The notes beneath the pieces were generated by a model. That model did no database searches, was not told the origin of the DNA, and saw only the letters and a program-made list of their open reading frames with translations. The translations under genes and the position numbers were made by a program. Source: Semisulcospira habei (Eukaryota > Mollusca > Gastropoda > Semisulcospiridae). From it: a stretch of 64,000 nt of DNA. The stretch covers positions 156,981,439 to 157,045,438 of the forward strand of contig BTPG01000003.1 of NCBI GenBank assembly GCA_036245525.1. The letters run 5' to 3'. This document shows, in pieces, positions 21,616 to 32,262 of the stretch; positions within the stretch are counted from its first letter, which is position 1, and every line of letters begins with the position of its first letter.

Positions 21616-22065
21616 ACCCGCGTTGTTTGCGTTCCAGGCTGCCATAATTTCCTTGCAGAATGAGGGACTGAGAACAGATTTGACGAAGTGTAGCCTGCGT
21701 GACTCAGTTCGATCAGTAGGTCTTTCATTTCAGTCCCAGCAAGGTACCCCCACCCACCCCCTCCCTCCCACCAAAACCCCTCCCACCCCCACCCCCATCC
21801 CCCGACCCCCACCCCAACCTCCGTCCCTTAGTCCTAGACATACATCTCACCTCACTCTCCCGATCGAATCATCGACTGTCACAAAACAAACTCTAACACA
21901 TTATTAATCTCCCACGCGGGGACCAGAGCAAATTATGCTCTGCATATATGGACATCGGCCGCCAAACATTGGGCAGAGAACTTTGTATAGTCAATTGCGC
22001 AATGCATCCTTCCTATCAAATGTATGACAACTTTGGAGAAATTTGACTTTTTGGGCCCTAAAATA

Positions 22066-22312
22066 AAGTCTAGGACTCTTATCTTATTTCTTCAATAATT
22101 AATTCTCCTCAGTGTGGGGGAAAAATAACTTGCGTTACATATTTCTTTAGGAGCCAGTGATAAAGAACTATGGAACACAAGCGTGTTTCTTTCCTCAAGA
22201 GAATTAATTATTGAAGAAATAAGATAAGGAGCCAATGATCAAGAAATATGGAACACAAACGTGTGGGGGGTTTTCAACTAGAGAATAAATTATTGAAGAA
22301 ATAAAATAACCA
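22066..22312. repeat. AT-rich inverted and direct repeat cluster
   Basis: TTATTTCTTCAATAATTAAT at about 22085 is mirrored by ATTAATTATTGAAGAAATAA at 22203-22225. A segment GGAGCCA(G/A)TGAT...GGAACACAA of about 75 bp then recurs, followed by a third, diverged AT arm. Confidence 0.65.
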
Positions 22313-22749
22313 GCCATTCTGAACAAGATCGATAGCATGAGCAGAAAAATGACGTCATTATAAGCTTCACGTTATGACATTCTTATTTGTACGACGCCTG
22401 GTACACAATGATAGGCTTGCGATGTAGGTTGTGTATGTAAGGCGTCGTGCAAATAACAGTGTCGTGACGCAAAGTCCATAATAACGGATGATCTTGCTTT
22501 TCGTCAGTGCACATGCTAGTTTGTTCAACAGAATGGCTGAAAATGGATTTTTTCTTCAGTATGTCTGTATACATTATTTTTAGAGAAACATCAGTTAATT
22601 CTCCAGTGGACGAAGGGACATAAAATAATTGCATCCCATACATGTGTGACCTCTGGCACCTAGACTTTATTTTAAGACCATAAAATTCAACTTTCTGAAT
22701 CTTTGTCAAAAATTTTGCATTGGGGAATTGTAGCTAGTGTACAGTATAA

Positions 22750-22904
22750 GTTATTGGTTGCAAGGCTTTGCTACACTAATCATTGTAGGCCTGAGGGAGG
22801 TCAAAGGAACCATTGTACCCGGAAGGCCTGAAGGGTACAACGGTTCCTTTGACCTCCCGAAGGCCTACAAGGGTCCGCGCAGCAAGCCCCTGCTACCAAT
22901 AACG
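22750..22904. repeat. Family H hairpin 1
   Basis: TTATTGGTTGCAAGG...GAGGTCAAAGGAACC is mirrored by GGTTCCTTTGACCTC...TGCTACCAATAAC. There is no coding content. Confidence 0.8.
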
Positions 22905-23260
22905 TATCTGTTTTCATTCCTCCACTATTTTCGTAAAAGAAACCAAGAAGAAATCTTCCGACCTGGATCACGCCAGACATGACTGACGTATTATACATAG
23001 AGTTATGACGTAATTAAAATTTTTTCATGACGTATCTGTCTCCAGTAGTGTGCCTGTTGTTTCGAACAACACTAAGTAACTTTGTACTTTAGAACGTTTT
23101 GGTGATCTTTTATAAAACAAAACTGGCATCCAAGAGGCGTCAGAAAGAGGGCTACAAAAAGTGCGCAATTTGTCGCTACAAGGGTTTTTGTGGCTCGGTA
23201 GTGTGGCACAGTTTGCGCTAAAGAGATTGGTCGTGTGACGTAGCGATGAAAACAATATAA

Positions 23261-23434
23261 GTTATTGGTAGCAAGGGTTTGCTACACGGACCCTTGTAGG
23301 CCTGAGGGAGGTCAAAGGAACCATTGTACCCCGAAGGCCGAAGGCCTGAGGGGTTCGGCCTTCGGGGTACAATGGTTCCCTTGACTCCCAAGACCTACAA
23401 GGGTCCGTGCAGCAAGTCCCTGCTACCAATAACC
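23261..23434. repeat. Family H hairpin 2
   Basis: Same arms as hairpin 1. The central GGCCGAAGGCCTGAGGGGTT segment carries an extra CCGAAGGCC palindrome. Confidence 0.8.
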
Positions 23435-23540
23435 TATTTGTTTTCATTCCTCCAAGAATAAAAGAAAAAAAAAAGAAAATCAAGAAGAAATCTTCCGACC
23501 TGAATCACGCCAGACATGACTGAAGTTAAAGGAATATTAT

Positions 23541-23703
23541 AAGTTATTGGTCGGAGGGGTTCGCTACACGGACTTTTGTAGGCCTGAGGGAGATCAAAGG
23601 AATCGTTGTACCCCGAAGGCCGAAGGCCTGAGGGGTACAATGATTCCTTTGACCTCTCGAAGACCCACAAGGGACCGAGCAGCGAACCCCTCTGACCAAT
23701 AAC
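23541..23703. repeat. Family H hairpin 3
   Basis: Arms TTATTGGTCGGAGGGGTTCG and AACCCCTCTGACCAATAA share changes found in both arms, which separates this copy from hairpins 1 and 2. Confidence 0.8.
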
Positions 23704-24531
23704 GTATTTGTTTTCATTCCTCCATTATTTTCGTAAAAGAAATCAAGAAGACATCTTCCGACCTGGATCACGCCAGACATGACTGACGTCAAAAGAATAT
23801 ACATTTATACATAATAGACTTATGACGTAATTTAAAATATGTCATGATGTTGCCGTCTCCAGTACTGAGTGTGCTTGTTGTTTCGAACAACACTAAGTAA
23901 CTTTGTACTTTAGAACGTTTGGCGATCTTTTATAGAACAAAACTGGCATCTGAGATGCGTCATCGAGAGGGCCACAAAACGTCCGCCATTTTTCGCTACA
24001 GGGGTTTTTATATCACGGTCACATGGTACGGTTTGTGCTAAAGTGACTGGTCGTGTGACGTAGGGAGGAAAACAAATATTTATACATAATAGACTTATGA
24101 CGTAATTTCAAATATTTCATGACGTTGCCGTCTCCAGTAATGTGCTGTTGTTTCGAACAACACAAAGAACCTTTTTACTTTAGAACGTTTTGGTGATCTT
24201 TTGTAGAACAAAACTCGCACCCAAGATGCGTCACAAAGAGGGCTACAAGGGCCCGCCATTTGTCGCTACCAGGATTTTTGTATCACGGTCACATGTTACG
24301 GTTTGCGCTAAAGTCTGGTCGTGTGACGTAGGGATGAAAACAAATACACTTGAACATCAGGCCGACCGAAATAACACCCTACACAAGGCACAGCTTGAGA
24401 TCATACGCGGCAAAAAGTTCTCACTGATGTGGATTTGTGCCTCTTACAGATAGAGGAACATGGCTTGGGGAACGAGAATTGACGAATCGTCCCTGTCTAC
24501 TGTTCTATACGGCCCGACGTGAATTCTGCAG

Positions 24532-24648
24532 TTGTCAGTTGCATGAGTGAGCTTGGTCTTGCGCCAGCCACAAAGCAAGGTGCTCCGCTAAAGCGGAGCA
24601 CCTTGCTTAATGGCTGGCGCAGGACGAAGCTCATGCAACTGACCCCCA
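24532..24648. repeat. Family F hairpin element
   Basis: CAGTTGCATGAGTGAGCTTG, GCGCCAGCCA and GCAAGGTGCTCCGCT are mirrored around an AAGCGG centre. Copies also occur at 32672, 35022 and 45664. Confidence 0.88.
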
Positions 24649-25207
24649 TACAGCCAGCCATCAAGGGTCTCAATGGACGGCTAGTCAGCCCGGGCAATCA
24701 GGGTGTGATTACTCTGAGCAAATACACTTACATTCTCCGTGGAGAAAGGCTGTATGAATTCTTCAGCTGAGCCGAACTTCCAGTCTAATTTAGTATTTGC
24801 GTGATAAACGTGTCTGTCTCCTTTTCTCTGGTTTGCTGACTGTTTAAAGCTGACGTACTTTACTGATTAATATGCAAGTGTTAATTATGCGGGTCCGACC
24901 TTGTGAACAAAGGCAGTAGTTAGCCTCACCCAAGTAGTCCCCCAGAGCACAAGGTGAGGTGGCTCCGTGCGTGTTAGTGTCCCGTCAAAACGGTGGGCAA
25001 GCCGAGACCTTTGCCAAAGAATTATGGACACTCACACAGTCATTAACTCTGATATGCGTTAATATCAACACACATCAACAAACCGTGTATTTCTGGTGGG
25101 GATGCTGGTAACAAAGTGTGTACAAGTAAAACAAGCCGTTTGGTTGACTGTACATCGCTTAGCGTCCCGACAGAAACAATGAGTTCTCAAGACGTGCCTG
25201 CGCTGCT

Positions 25208-25212
<5 letters not shown>
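24649..25212. other. Intron sequence, nothing recognised
   Basis: No exon, SINE or hairpin is evident. Confidence 0.35.
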
Positions 25213-25262
<50 letters not shown>

Positions 25263-25331
25263 GTACGAAAAAAAAGTGACTGCCGAGCGTGTAAATGCCA
25301 AAAAAAGGAAAAGAAGAGGAAAACAAAAATA

Positions 25332-25429
<98 letters not shown>

Positions 25430-25530
25430 AAGGGAGAAAACACGCTTAAAAAAGACAATTACAACTTTTTTCTCTTTTTTTTCTTTTTTTTTTTTTTTTT
25501 TGGTGGGGGGTGGGGGTGGGGGGGGAGGGC
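25213..25530. repeat. Poly-A, (TA)n and T/G homopolymer cluster
   Basis: About 45 A at 25213-25257 are followed by about 45 TA dinucleotides (25336-25426), then T-rich and G-rich runs. Frames of 125-132 codons here are artefacts. Confidence 0.95.
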
Positions 25531-25774
25531 AGCTAAAACACAATTTCAAAATGGACACATCCACAGTTTATTACTTATCTTTATTCTGCGAGATGTTTCG
25601 CAACCCGGCAGCGCAGTATTTCAGTCTGGAATTTCTACCTCCAACGTTATTCCATCACACATACTCGCAAAAAGAAAGATAAGTAAGTTGTGAACTGTGC
25701 GGGTAGTGAGCGCTGGCTCTGTAGCGGATTGTTACACCTCGCGTTGTGTTTTGTTTAGAATGTAGGGTGAACGA

Positions 25775-25840
25775 ATTAGTTAGTCAACTGGATTAACGCC
25801 GAGCAGGCGACTGACTAAGGCCATCCCACGGCGGGTAGAA
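25775..25840 (-). mobile_element. SINE 3' fragment
   Basis: GGATTAACGCCGAGCAGG and AAGGCCATCCCACGGCGG match, in reverse, the SINE tail at 18925-18993. Confidence 0.6.
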
Positions 25841-25862
25841 TGAATGAAGAATAACACACCTT

Positions 25863-26066
25863 TACCCCATTCAGCACTACAGCAGGAGAGGGGTCGACCG
25901 TGATAATTCAAGGGCAGTGCCAGATTAGCTTGGCGCCTGTCGGCGCCAAGCTAATCTGGCACTGCCCTTGAATTATCACGGTCGATCCATCTCCTGCGAC
26001 AGGTGCATAGTCTTTAGATGACGCCTCCAAAAGTTGGGAAATGCGTGCGCCGGGCTGAATGAGTGA
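25863..26066. repeat. Family A hairpin MITE, full length
   Basis: It begins ACCCCATTCAGCACTAC and ends GCGCCGGGCTGAATGAG. The hairpin arms are near-perfect, with GGCAGTGCC in both. Confidence 0.88.
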
Positions 26067-26069
26067 ACT

Positions 26070-26275
26070 TGATCTGTTCAGTGCCAGCCCTGAAGCAGAC
26101 TGTGTTTCTGCAATCTTCGTTAATTCAAAACAACAAAAATAAAACCTAAATGGATTCAAAGTGGTCGCAGCAAGAGGCATAGATTCTCATGAGCCCCCGC
26201 AACTGCGGGGGGCTCATGAGGATCTATGCCTCTTGCACTGACTTGGGTGGTGTTCAAATGTTTTCTAACAATACC
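26070..26275. repeat. Family C hairpin MITE
   Basis: It starts TCTGTTCAGTGCCAGCC. The core GCAAGAGGCATAGATTCTCA ... TGAGGATCTATGCCTCTTGC is almost intact. It directly follows a family A copy. Confidence 0.85.
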
Positions 26276-26492
26276 ATGTCTTCAACAAATTCTTGACACA
26301 ATCACTCGCACGTTCCCATTCTGGCAGCTCAGTGTTTCAGTTTAACACGCCCGCCTTCAAAGACATTCACGCAACATACACGAAATAGAAAGGAAAGTCA
26401 TTAGTACATTGTGTTCTTGTCTGACCTTGCCAGGGCACCTGTCGCGCATGCTCCACTAGGGTACGGAATCCCGTGTTCTCCTCTTCACTGGC

Positions 26493-26612
<120 letters not shown>

Positions 26613-26802
26613 CGCGCGGTGTATTAGAAAATTACATGAAGCAAGTTTGCCGCAAAATCGATCCTTCGACATTCTAAAATCGGCTACAGAGAAAGAAAGA
26701 AAAAAAGCAATGGGTGGACTTAAAGTGACCACGAAAAACCACAGGGGACGAAGCTGGTGATAGTACTGACTTAGTATTGATCCCAGCATTACGTGCACTG
26801 AC

Positions 26803-26898
26803 CTCTATAAACACGGCGATGATGGCCAGCCCATAGGAAGACTCCATAGCGTCACTCAAGTTCTTGTACAGGTCACTGTTGTAGGCCAAAAACTGCAG
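26803..26898 (-). CDS. Carbonic anhydrase-related protein, exon 4 seen
   Basis: A TTCACAG acceptor and a GAG/GTCAGT donor define a 96-nt exon in phase 0 at both ends. It encodes [18 protein letters not shown] then [14 protein letters not shown]. In catalytic carbonic anhydrases this segment starts with the third zinc-ligand histidine (ELHLVHWN-type); here that position is Gln (ELQFLAYN across the junction), as in CA10/CA11. The frame stays open past the donor for a few codons (VSARNAG, which could mimic a V-S-x-x-N motif), so a donor 10 nt further on cannot be excluded. Carbonic anhydrase genes usually break at this point. Confidence 0.92.
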
Positions 26899-26905
26899 CT
26901 GTGAA

Positions 26906-26917
26906 CACACGCACACA

Positions 26918-26972
<55 letters not shown>

Positions 26973-27023
26973 ACCGCCATATACACACACAAACACACAC
27001 ACACACACATACACACACACACC

Positions 27024-27057
<34 letters not shown>

Positions 27058-27063
27058 CACAAA
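26906..27063. repeat. Interrupted (AC)n microsatellite
   Basis: CA repeats with AAAC and ATAC interruptions adjoin the upstream splice acceptor of the exon at 26803-26898. Confidence 0.95.
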
Positions 27064-27082
27064 CACACACAAACAGAAAGAA

Positions 27083-27402
27083 ATAATGAGCGGATTGAAG
27101 CTTCATTATCATAATGACTGAGTTAAACCTCTTAATATTAACTTTATGAACCATCCTTACCCATGTTCCCCACACAGAGTAAATACCATTGGAAGTTACC
27201 ACTCAAACATTGATATTAAAACATTTGCAATTTTATGTTTCCCCACAGTAATATTTTACGTAATATCAATGTTTGAGTGGTAACTTCCAATGGTATTTAC
27301 TCTGTGTGGGGAACATGGGTAAGGATGGTTCATAAAGTTAATATTAAGAGGGTTAACTCAGTCATTATGATAATGAAGCTTCAATCCGCTCATTATTTCT
27401 TT
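27083..27402. repeat. Large near-perfect hairpin, arms about 140 bp
   Basis: AATGAGCGGATTGAAGCTTC through CAAACATTGATATTA on the left is mirrored from TAATATCAATGTTTG to GAAGCTTCAATCCGCTCATT on the right. I saw only one or two mismatches (CTCTTAA versus TTAAGAGG). The loop of about 40 bp contains TTTGCAATTTTATGTTTCCC. CA microsatellites flank both sides in the same orientation. Confidence 0.9.
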
Positions 27403-27410
27403 CTCTCAAA

Positions 27411-27420
27411 CACACACACA

Positions 27421-27451
<31 letters not shown>
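27411..27451. repeat. (AC)n microsatellite
   Basis: CA repeats with AAAC interruptions directly follow the hairpin. Confidence 0.9.
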
Positions 27452-27454
<3 letters not shown>

Positions 27455-27650
27455 CCATAAAGGAATGTCCAGGCCGGAAACGTGAACGCTTGTCCAGAAT
27501 GGACGAACCAAGAAAGCTTACATGTGTGCTGTCATTACTTTCTGTATTCTCGTAGGCCTTCTAAGGCTTTGGTGTACACGCAGGAAGATTCAGTTTCAAC
27601 CCGGCCTTTGTGTATCGGTTGCGGTTTTAGTCGCGAGGATACCAACAGAA

Positions 27651-30600
27651 CCTCGCGCTGGGACCATACGGCGTTGAGGCGCGTCCCCTGGGTGGTGGAT
27701 AGGGGGTCCCTCGTGAGAGGGGTGCACCGAATGAAATAAGGTGCCGTGAACCAACATGGTCTAAGGGAAGGTGACCCCGACAGAAAACCCCTGGTCCTCC
27801 TAGTAAGGGGGTTGGGCGTGGGGGTAGCTTCCCCACCCTGCAAAAAAAGGAAATAGCTACAAAAACGCCGACGAAAAGACTAACAGTAATTCCTTTCCTG
27901 GAGGAGGAAGGTTCTTCTACTAGAAGACTTATGACGTCCTGTGGTGAAAGCCGGAAGTCTTCGGAAGCCACAGGACCGAGCCGCCTCTCTCTATCCAGAG
28001 ATACAACCATGGGCACATGGAACGTCAAGACCATGTACCAGAGCGGCAAGGCCGCCCAGATAGCAGCGGAAATGCAAAAGTACAACCTTTCCCTGCTAGG
28101 CATCAGTGAAGCCAGATGGACGCAGTCTGGCCAGAAAAGGCTGTTAAGTGGGGAGATGATTCTGTATTCAGGTCATGAAGAGGAGAATGCCCCCCATACA
28201 GAAGGAGTAGCACTCATGCTGTCACCAGTGGCACAGAGAGCGCTGATGGGCTGGGAACCTCTTGGGCCAAGAATTATAACAGCAGCCTTTAGAACCAAGA
28301 AAAAGCTCAAGCTGAACGTCATCCAGTGTTATGCGCCCACCAATGACAGTGACGAGGAAGAGAAACAAGAGTTCTACGACCGACTCCAGAGTGCCGTGGA
28401 CAAATGTGCGGAGCGAGACATCACCATCGTCATGGGCGATTTTAATGCCAAAATAGGGGAGGACAACACCGGATACGAAGAGGTGATGGGGAGACAGGGA
28501 CTAGGCTCGGAGATGAGTGAGAACGGGGAGAGGTTTGTAGACTTTTGTGCTCTAAACCGACTTGTCATTGGAGGCAGCATCTTCCCACACAGAAGAATAC
28601 ACAAAGCAACTTGGGTCTCACCTGACCATACAACAGAGAACCAAATAGACCATATCTGCATTAGCAAGAAATTTAGAAGATCCCTTCAAGATGTTCGAGT
28701 GAGGAGGGGAGCAGATGTCGCCTCAGACCACCATCTGCTTACCTTAAGAATGAAGCTCAAGCTAAAGAAAAGCCGCACAGAGACAACAAGAAGACAGCGC
28801 TATAATGTAGGCCTCCTGAGAGAAACTGGAGTTAGAGAAGAGTTCAAACTGGTGCTGTCCAACCGGTTTCAAGCGCTACAGGAGCTAGTAAATGAAGAGG
28901 AGGCGGTCACCACAGAGCAGCGGTGGAAGGCAGTTAGAGAGGCGCTGAACTCAACCTGCAAAGACACTGTAGGGTTCAGGAAACACCACCACAAGGACTG
29001 GCTGTCGGCACAGACCTTGAAGAAGATAGAAGCGAGGAAGCAGAAGAAAGCAGCGGTCAACAACAGTCGCACGAGAGCAGCCAAAGTAAGGGCACAGGGG
29101 GAATACTCGGAAGCCAACCGCGAGGTGAAGAGGAGTATCAGGGCAGACAAGAGGGCCTACACAGACAGCCTGGCAGCAGAGGCAGAAAAGGCAGCAGGCA
29201 GCGGCAACATGAAACAGCTCTACGACATTACCAGAAGATTGTCGGGTAAGTATGGCCATACAGAAAGACCAGTAAAAGACAAAGAAGGCAAGCCTATTGC
29301 AGACAGAGCAGACCAACTCGACAGATGGGCCGAGTATTTTGAAGAGTTACTGAACAGACCTAGCCCACCCGACCCCCCCGACATCCAGCCGGCAGAGAAC
29401 GACCTACCCATCAGCTGTGACAGACCCAGCCGGGAAGAGATCAGAAAAGCAGTGGCATTTTTGAAGAATGGCAAAGCAGCAGGGCCAGATGGCATCCCAG
29501 CGGAGTCTCTGAAAGCAGACCTAGAGACAACAGTTGAGATGCTGTACCCACTGTTTGGAAAGATCTGGGAAGAGGAGGTGATGCCAGCTGACAGGAAGGA
29601 GGGGTACCTAATCAAGCTTCCCAAGAAAGGCGACCTCAGCAAGTGTTCCAACTACAGAGGAATCACCTTGCTGTCAGTACCAGGAAAGGTCTTCAACAGG
29701 ATCATCCTGGAGAGAATGAAGAGCTCCGTTGACCCCCAGCTGAGAGACCAGCAAGCAGGATTCAGGAAGAACCGATCATGTACAGACCAGATCGCCACTC
29801 TCCGCATCATCGTGGAACAGTCTCTGGAGTGGAGCTCCCCGCTGTACGTCAACTTTGTGGATTATGAGAAAGCATTTGACAGCGTGGACCGAGAGACTCT
29901 GTGGAAACTCCTACGACACTACGGTGTACCCACAAAGCTTGTCCGCCTGATCAAGAGCAGCTATGATGGCATGACATGTCGCGTGATCCACGAAGGGCAG
30001 TTCACCAGAGAGCTCCAGGTCAGAACTGGTGTCAGGCAGGGGTGTCTGCTGTCTCCGTTCCTCTTCCTACTGGCCATAGACTGGGTCATGAAGATGACCA
30101 CAGAGCACAGACGAAGTGGAATACAGTGGACACTGTGGACACAGCTTGACGACCTCGATTTTGCAGACGACTTGGCATTACTGTCCCACACTCATCAACA
30201 AATGCAGGACAAGACCACGAGGCTTGCTGACATCTCGTCCCAAGTGGGCCTCACCATTCACAAACAGAAAACAAAGACAATGAGGCTGAACGCAACCAGG
30301 GAAGAACCAGTCTTGCTTGCTGGCACCCCGTTGGAGGAGGTGGAGTCCTTCACCTATCTCGGGAGCATCATAGACAAAAAAGGCGGCACTGATGCAGATG
30401 TCAGAGCACGAATCGGTAAAGCCAGAGCAGCCTTTCTCCAGTTGAAAAAAGTGTGGAGTTCCAGAGAGCTGTCACAACACACCAAAGTCCGTATTTTCAA
30501 CTCCAATGTAAAAGCAGTTCTCCTATATGGAGCAGCGACATGGAGATTGACAAAAACCACAGTCAACAGAGTACAGACCTTCATGAACAGTTGCCTTAGA

Positions 30601-30952
30601 AGAATTTTGAAAATCCACTGGCCAGAGAAGATCAGCAACGTCAGACTCTGGGAGAGAACAGAGCAGATAACAGCAGAGAATGAAATTGGGCGAAGAAGAT
30701 GGGGATGGATCGGTCACAGTCTGAGAAAGCCAGCTTCCAGTATCACTAGGCAGGCATTGTCATGGAACCCCCAGGGAAAGAGGAAAAGAGGTAGGCCGAG
30801 AAACTCCTGGCGTCGAGACCTCCAAGCAGACATCAAGAGACTGGGAACCACCTGGAGTAGAATCGAAGGAGAAGCACAGGACAGGAGTTGCTGGAGGTCT
30901 CTCGTCGACGGCCTATACCCGGGTAGGGGTGACAGGCGTAAGTAAGTAAGTA
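27651..30952 (+). mobile_element. LINE retrotransposon copy 2, apparently full length
   Basis: The 12-bp sequence ATACCAACAGAA is present exactly at 27639-27650 and 30953-30964, marking the target duplication. The 3.3-kb insert has about 350 bp of 5' leader, one long open frame, and ends soon after the stop in a (TAAG)n short tandem repeat rather than poly-A. The single endonuclease/RT frame and tandem-repeat tail resemble compact LINEs of the RTE/CR1/I-like groups. I cannot fix the clade by eye. Confidence 0.92.
27931..30945 (+). CDS. LINE endonuclease-reverse transcriptase
   Basis: An uninterrupted frame of 1004 codons. The first ATG is at 27931, but the conserved part begins at the ATG at 28009 (MGTWNVKTM), the usual apurinic-endonuclease start, so either could be used. 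Endonuclease motifs are GDFNAKIG (about residues 169-176) and SDHHLL (about 265-270). RT motifs are PDGIPAESLK, FVDYEKAFDSVD (about 640) with its first catalytic Asp, TGVRQGCLLSPFLF, and FADDLALL (about 742) with the paired Asp. The C-terminus has [12 protein letters not shown] and [11 protein letters not shown], a pattern common in mollusc and other invertebrate LINEs. All catalytic motifs are intact, so it may encode an active enzyme. It makes a cDNA copy at a nicked target site in the nucleus. Confidence 0.95.
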   Translation: MTSCGESRKSSEATGPSRLSLSRDTTMGTWNVKTMYQSGKAAQIAAEMQKYNLSLLGISEARWTQSGQKRLLSGEMILYSGHEEENAPHTEGVALMLSPVAQRALMGWEPLGPRIITAAFRTKKKLKLNVIQCYAPTNDSDEEEKQEFYDRLQSAVDKCAERDITIVMGDFNAKIGEDNTGYEEVMGRQGLGSEMSENGERFVDFCALNRLVIGGSIFPHRRIHKATWVSPDHTTENQIDHICISKKFRRSLQDVRVRRGADVASDHHLLTLRMKLKLKKSRTETTRRQRYNVGLLRETGVREEFKLVLSNRFQALQELVNEEEAVTTEQRWKAVREALNSTCKDTVGFRKHHHKDWLSAQTLKKIEARKQKKAAVNNSRTRAAKVRAQGEYSEANREVKRSIRADKRAYTDSLAAEAEKAAGSGNMKQLYDITRRLSGKYGHTERPVKDKEGKPIADRADQLDRWAEYFEELLNRPSPPDPPDIQPAENDLPISCDRPSREEIRKAVAFLKNGKAAGPDGIPAESLKADLETTVEMLYPLFGKIWEEEVMPADRKEGYLIKLPKKGDLSKCSNYRGITLLSVPGKVFNRIILERMKSSVDPQLRDQQAGFRKNRSCTDQIATLRIIVEQSLEWSSPLYVNFVDYEKAFDSVDRETLWKLLRHYGVPTKLVRLIKSSYDGMTCRVIHEGQFTRELQVRTGVRQGCLLSPFLFLLAIDWVMKMTTEHRRSGIQWTLWTQLDDLDFADDLALLSHTHQQMQDKTTRLADISSQVGLTIHKQKTKTMRLNATREEPVLLAGTPLEEVESFTYLGSIIDKKGGTDADVRARIGKARAAFLQLKKVWSSRELSQHTKVRIFNSNVKAVLLYGAATWRLTKTTVNRVQTFMNSCLRRILKIHWPEKISNVRLWERTEQITAENEIGRRRWGWIGHSLRKPASSITRQALSWNPQGKRKRGRPRNSWRRDLQADIKRLGTTWSRIEGEAQDRSCWRSLVDGLYPGRGDRRK

Positions 30953-31264
30953 ATACCAACAGAAATCATCGCGACTAAAACCGCTACCGATACCCAAAGG
31001 GTTAAGGAGGTACGGGAAGCTGTCACGAAACTCCGTCCATCGTTGGGGCCGCATAGTTTAAGGGTGTATGGAATACCATTATGTTAAAAAGAAGTAGGGC
31101 CCAGTTCCCACACCAGCACATTACAAAATGAAAGTATGGCTCTGAAAGACCACTGAGTCAAAATAATGCGCTTTTATGCAGGAAAAGCCAAGAGGAGGCA
31201 CGCCCCACAAGAACAAAAATAGGCCGGTATGGTAAAGAAACAATATCGTAGTCCGGCCTAGCTA

Positions 31265-31395
31265 TTAATCCTGAAATCTTTTGTTCATTCAACATCCAAA
31301 AGACACAACCGCCCAATGATCCTCATAAACCCCCACCAGTCTGTGGCCTCATGAAGATCTCTGTCTCTTGCAGTTTAATCGTATTAAACTCTTTC
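31265..31395. repeat. Family C element, degenerate
   Basis: TTCATTCAACATCCAAAAG, ATGATCCTCATAAACCCCC and CTCATGAAGATCTCTGTC recall family C, but the inverted arms have decayed. Confidence 0.55.
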
Positions 31396-31466
31396 AGAAA
31401 GTATTTCTCTGATTTGGCTAAAGCCATTAGGCCTATGTTCATTTTTGAGACAATAACGATCTATAG

Positions 31467-31663
31467 CCCGGGCCAACGCCCTACAAAAAGACTGGATCGA
31501 CCGTGATAATTCAAGGGTTGTGCCAGATTAGCTTGGCGCCGTCAGGCGCCAAGCTAATCTGGCACTATCCTTGAATTATCTTGGTTGATCCATCGCCTGT
31601 AATAGGTACACAGTTCTTAGGTGACAAATCTGAAAAAGGCGGTCGTGGGGTTAAATGGGTTTA
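31467..31663. repeat. Family A hairpin MITE
   Basis: GGCCAACGCCCTACA at the left and GGGGTTAAATGGGTTT at the right flank a hairpin centred on CTTGGCGCCGTCAGGCGCC. Confidence 0.85.
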
Positions 31664-31919
31664 GGTAAAACAATTAAAAGCGCGATTTTCACCAAATGAC
31701 CCTGTTGCTTTTTTGGCACCAAATTACGACAGATTTCGTGTCCTGGAGTATCGTCAGGTCAACCTAATTGGCCCTGGTCGATCGAGTCATGCTCGGGCCA
31801 CGTGTTACTCTTAGTGTCATTAACTAGTACTTCAGAATTCGCGGTATGCCGGCATAAGAGTCGGAACTAAGTTCTAGACCATTCCAGCCCAAACACACCG
31901 AACTGAAACAAACATACGT

Positions 31920-31980
31920 GCACGCACACGCACTCACGCACGCACGCACACCCACACACACATACGCACGCACGCACACA

Positions 31981-32062
<82 letters not shown>
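31920..32062. repeat. (GCAC)n/(AC)n microsatellite
   Basis: CACG-type units give way to pure CA repeats. Confidence 0.95.
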
Positions 32063-32067
<5 letters not shown>

Positions 32068-32121
32068 GGCGTAGTTTCCTCGATCAGCCACGCTTACGCA
32101 GGGGATGAAGGAAAATAAGAA

Positions 32122-32228
32122 CCAAAAACGCAAAAGGTCATCGGGCCGACGTCAGCCGCCAGGGTTGGTCCGAACACGGGCCAACGCCCCGGCTGCTGAC
32201 GTCGGCCCGATGACCTCTGCGCTTTGCT
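32122..32228. repeat. Family E hairpin element (diverged subfamily)
   Basis: GCAAAAGGTCATCGGGCCGA and TCGGCCCGATGACCTCTGC form the arms; the inner part is GGTTGGTCCGAACACGGGCC. The element ends only about 34 bp from the splice donor of the next exon. Confidence 0.82.
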
Positions 32229-32262
32229 TTGGGAAGTGTGACTGCGACACAAAGACGAGCAC

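Larger units (their letters stand above)
22745..24345. repeat. Tandemly repeated hairpin-plus-spacer block (family H)
   Basis: Three hairpins (22750-22904, 23261-23434, 23541-23703) alternate with spacers. The spacers share GAAATCTTCCGACCTG, CACGCCAGACATGACTGA, TATGACGTAATT and TTGTTTCGAACAACAC. The last spacer type is present at about 23000-23250, 23810-24070 and 24075-24345. The unit order shows segmental tandem duplication with later deletion of one spacer. Confidence 0.8.
27600..31005. repeat. Family B hairpin split by a LINE
   Basis: The left arm at 27600-27650 (TATCGGTTGCGGTTTTAG then TCGCGAGGAT) and the right arm at 30953-31005 (TCATCGCGACTAAAACCG, CAAAGGGTTAA) are the two halves of one family B palindrome. 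The LINE is inserted at its centre. Confidence 0.85.

Noticed and set aside
21600..21812. Possible missing carbonic anhydrase-related exon (MKDLLIELSHAGY in the minus frame)
   Set aside because: The length and hydrophobic pattern fit loosely, but there is no AG acceptor with a pyrimidine tract upstream, no suitable phase-1 donor, and no conserved V..NP start.
26770..26802. Extension of the 26803-26898 exon to include VSARNAGINT
   Set aside because: The residues mimic a conserved V-S-x-x-N pattern. However, GAG/GTCAGT is the better donor and sits at the usual carbonic anhydrase exon boundary. RNA-seq would decide.
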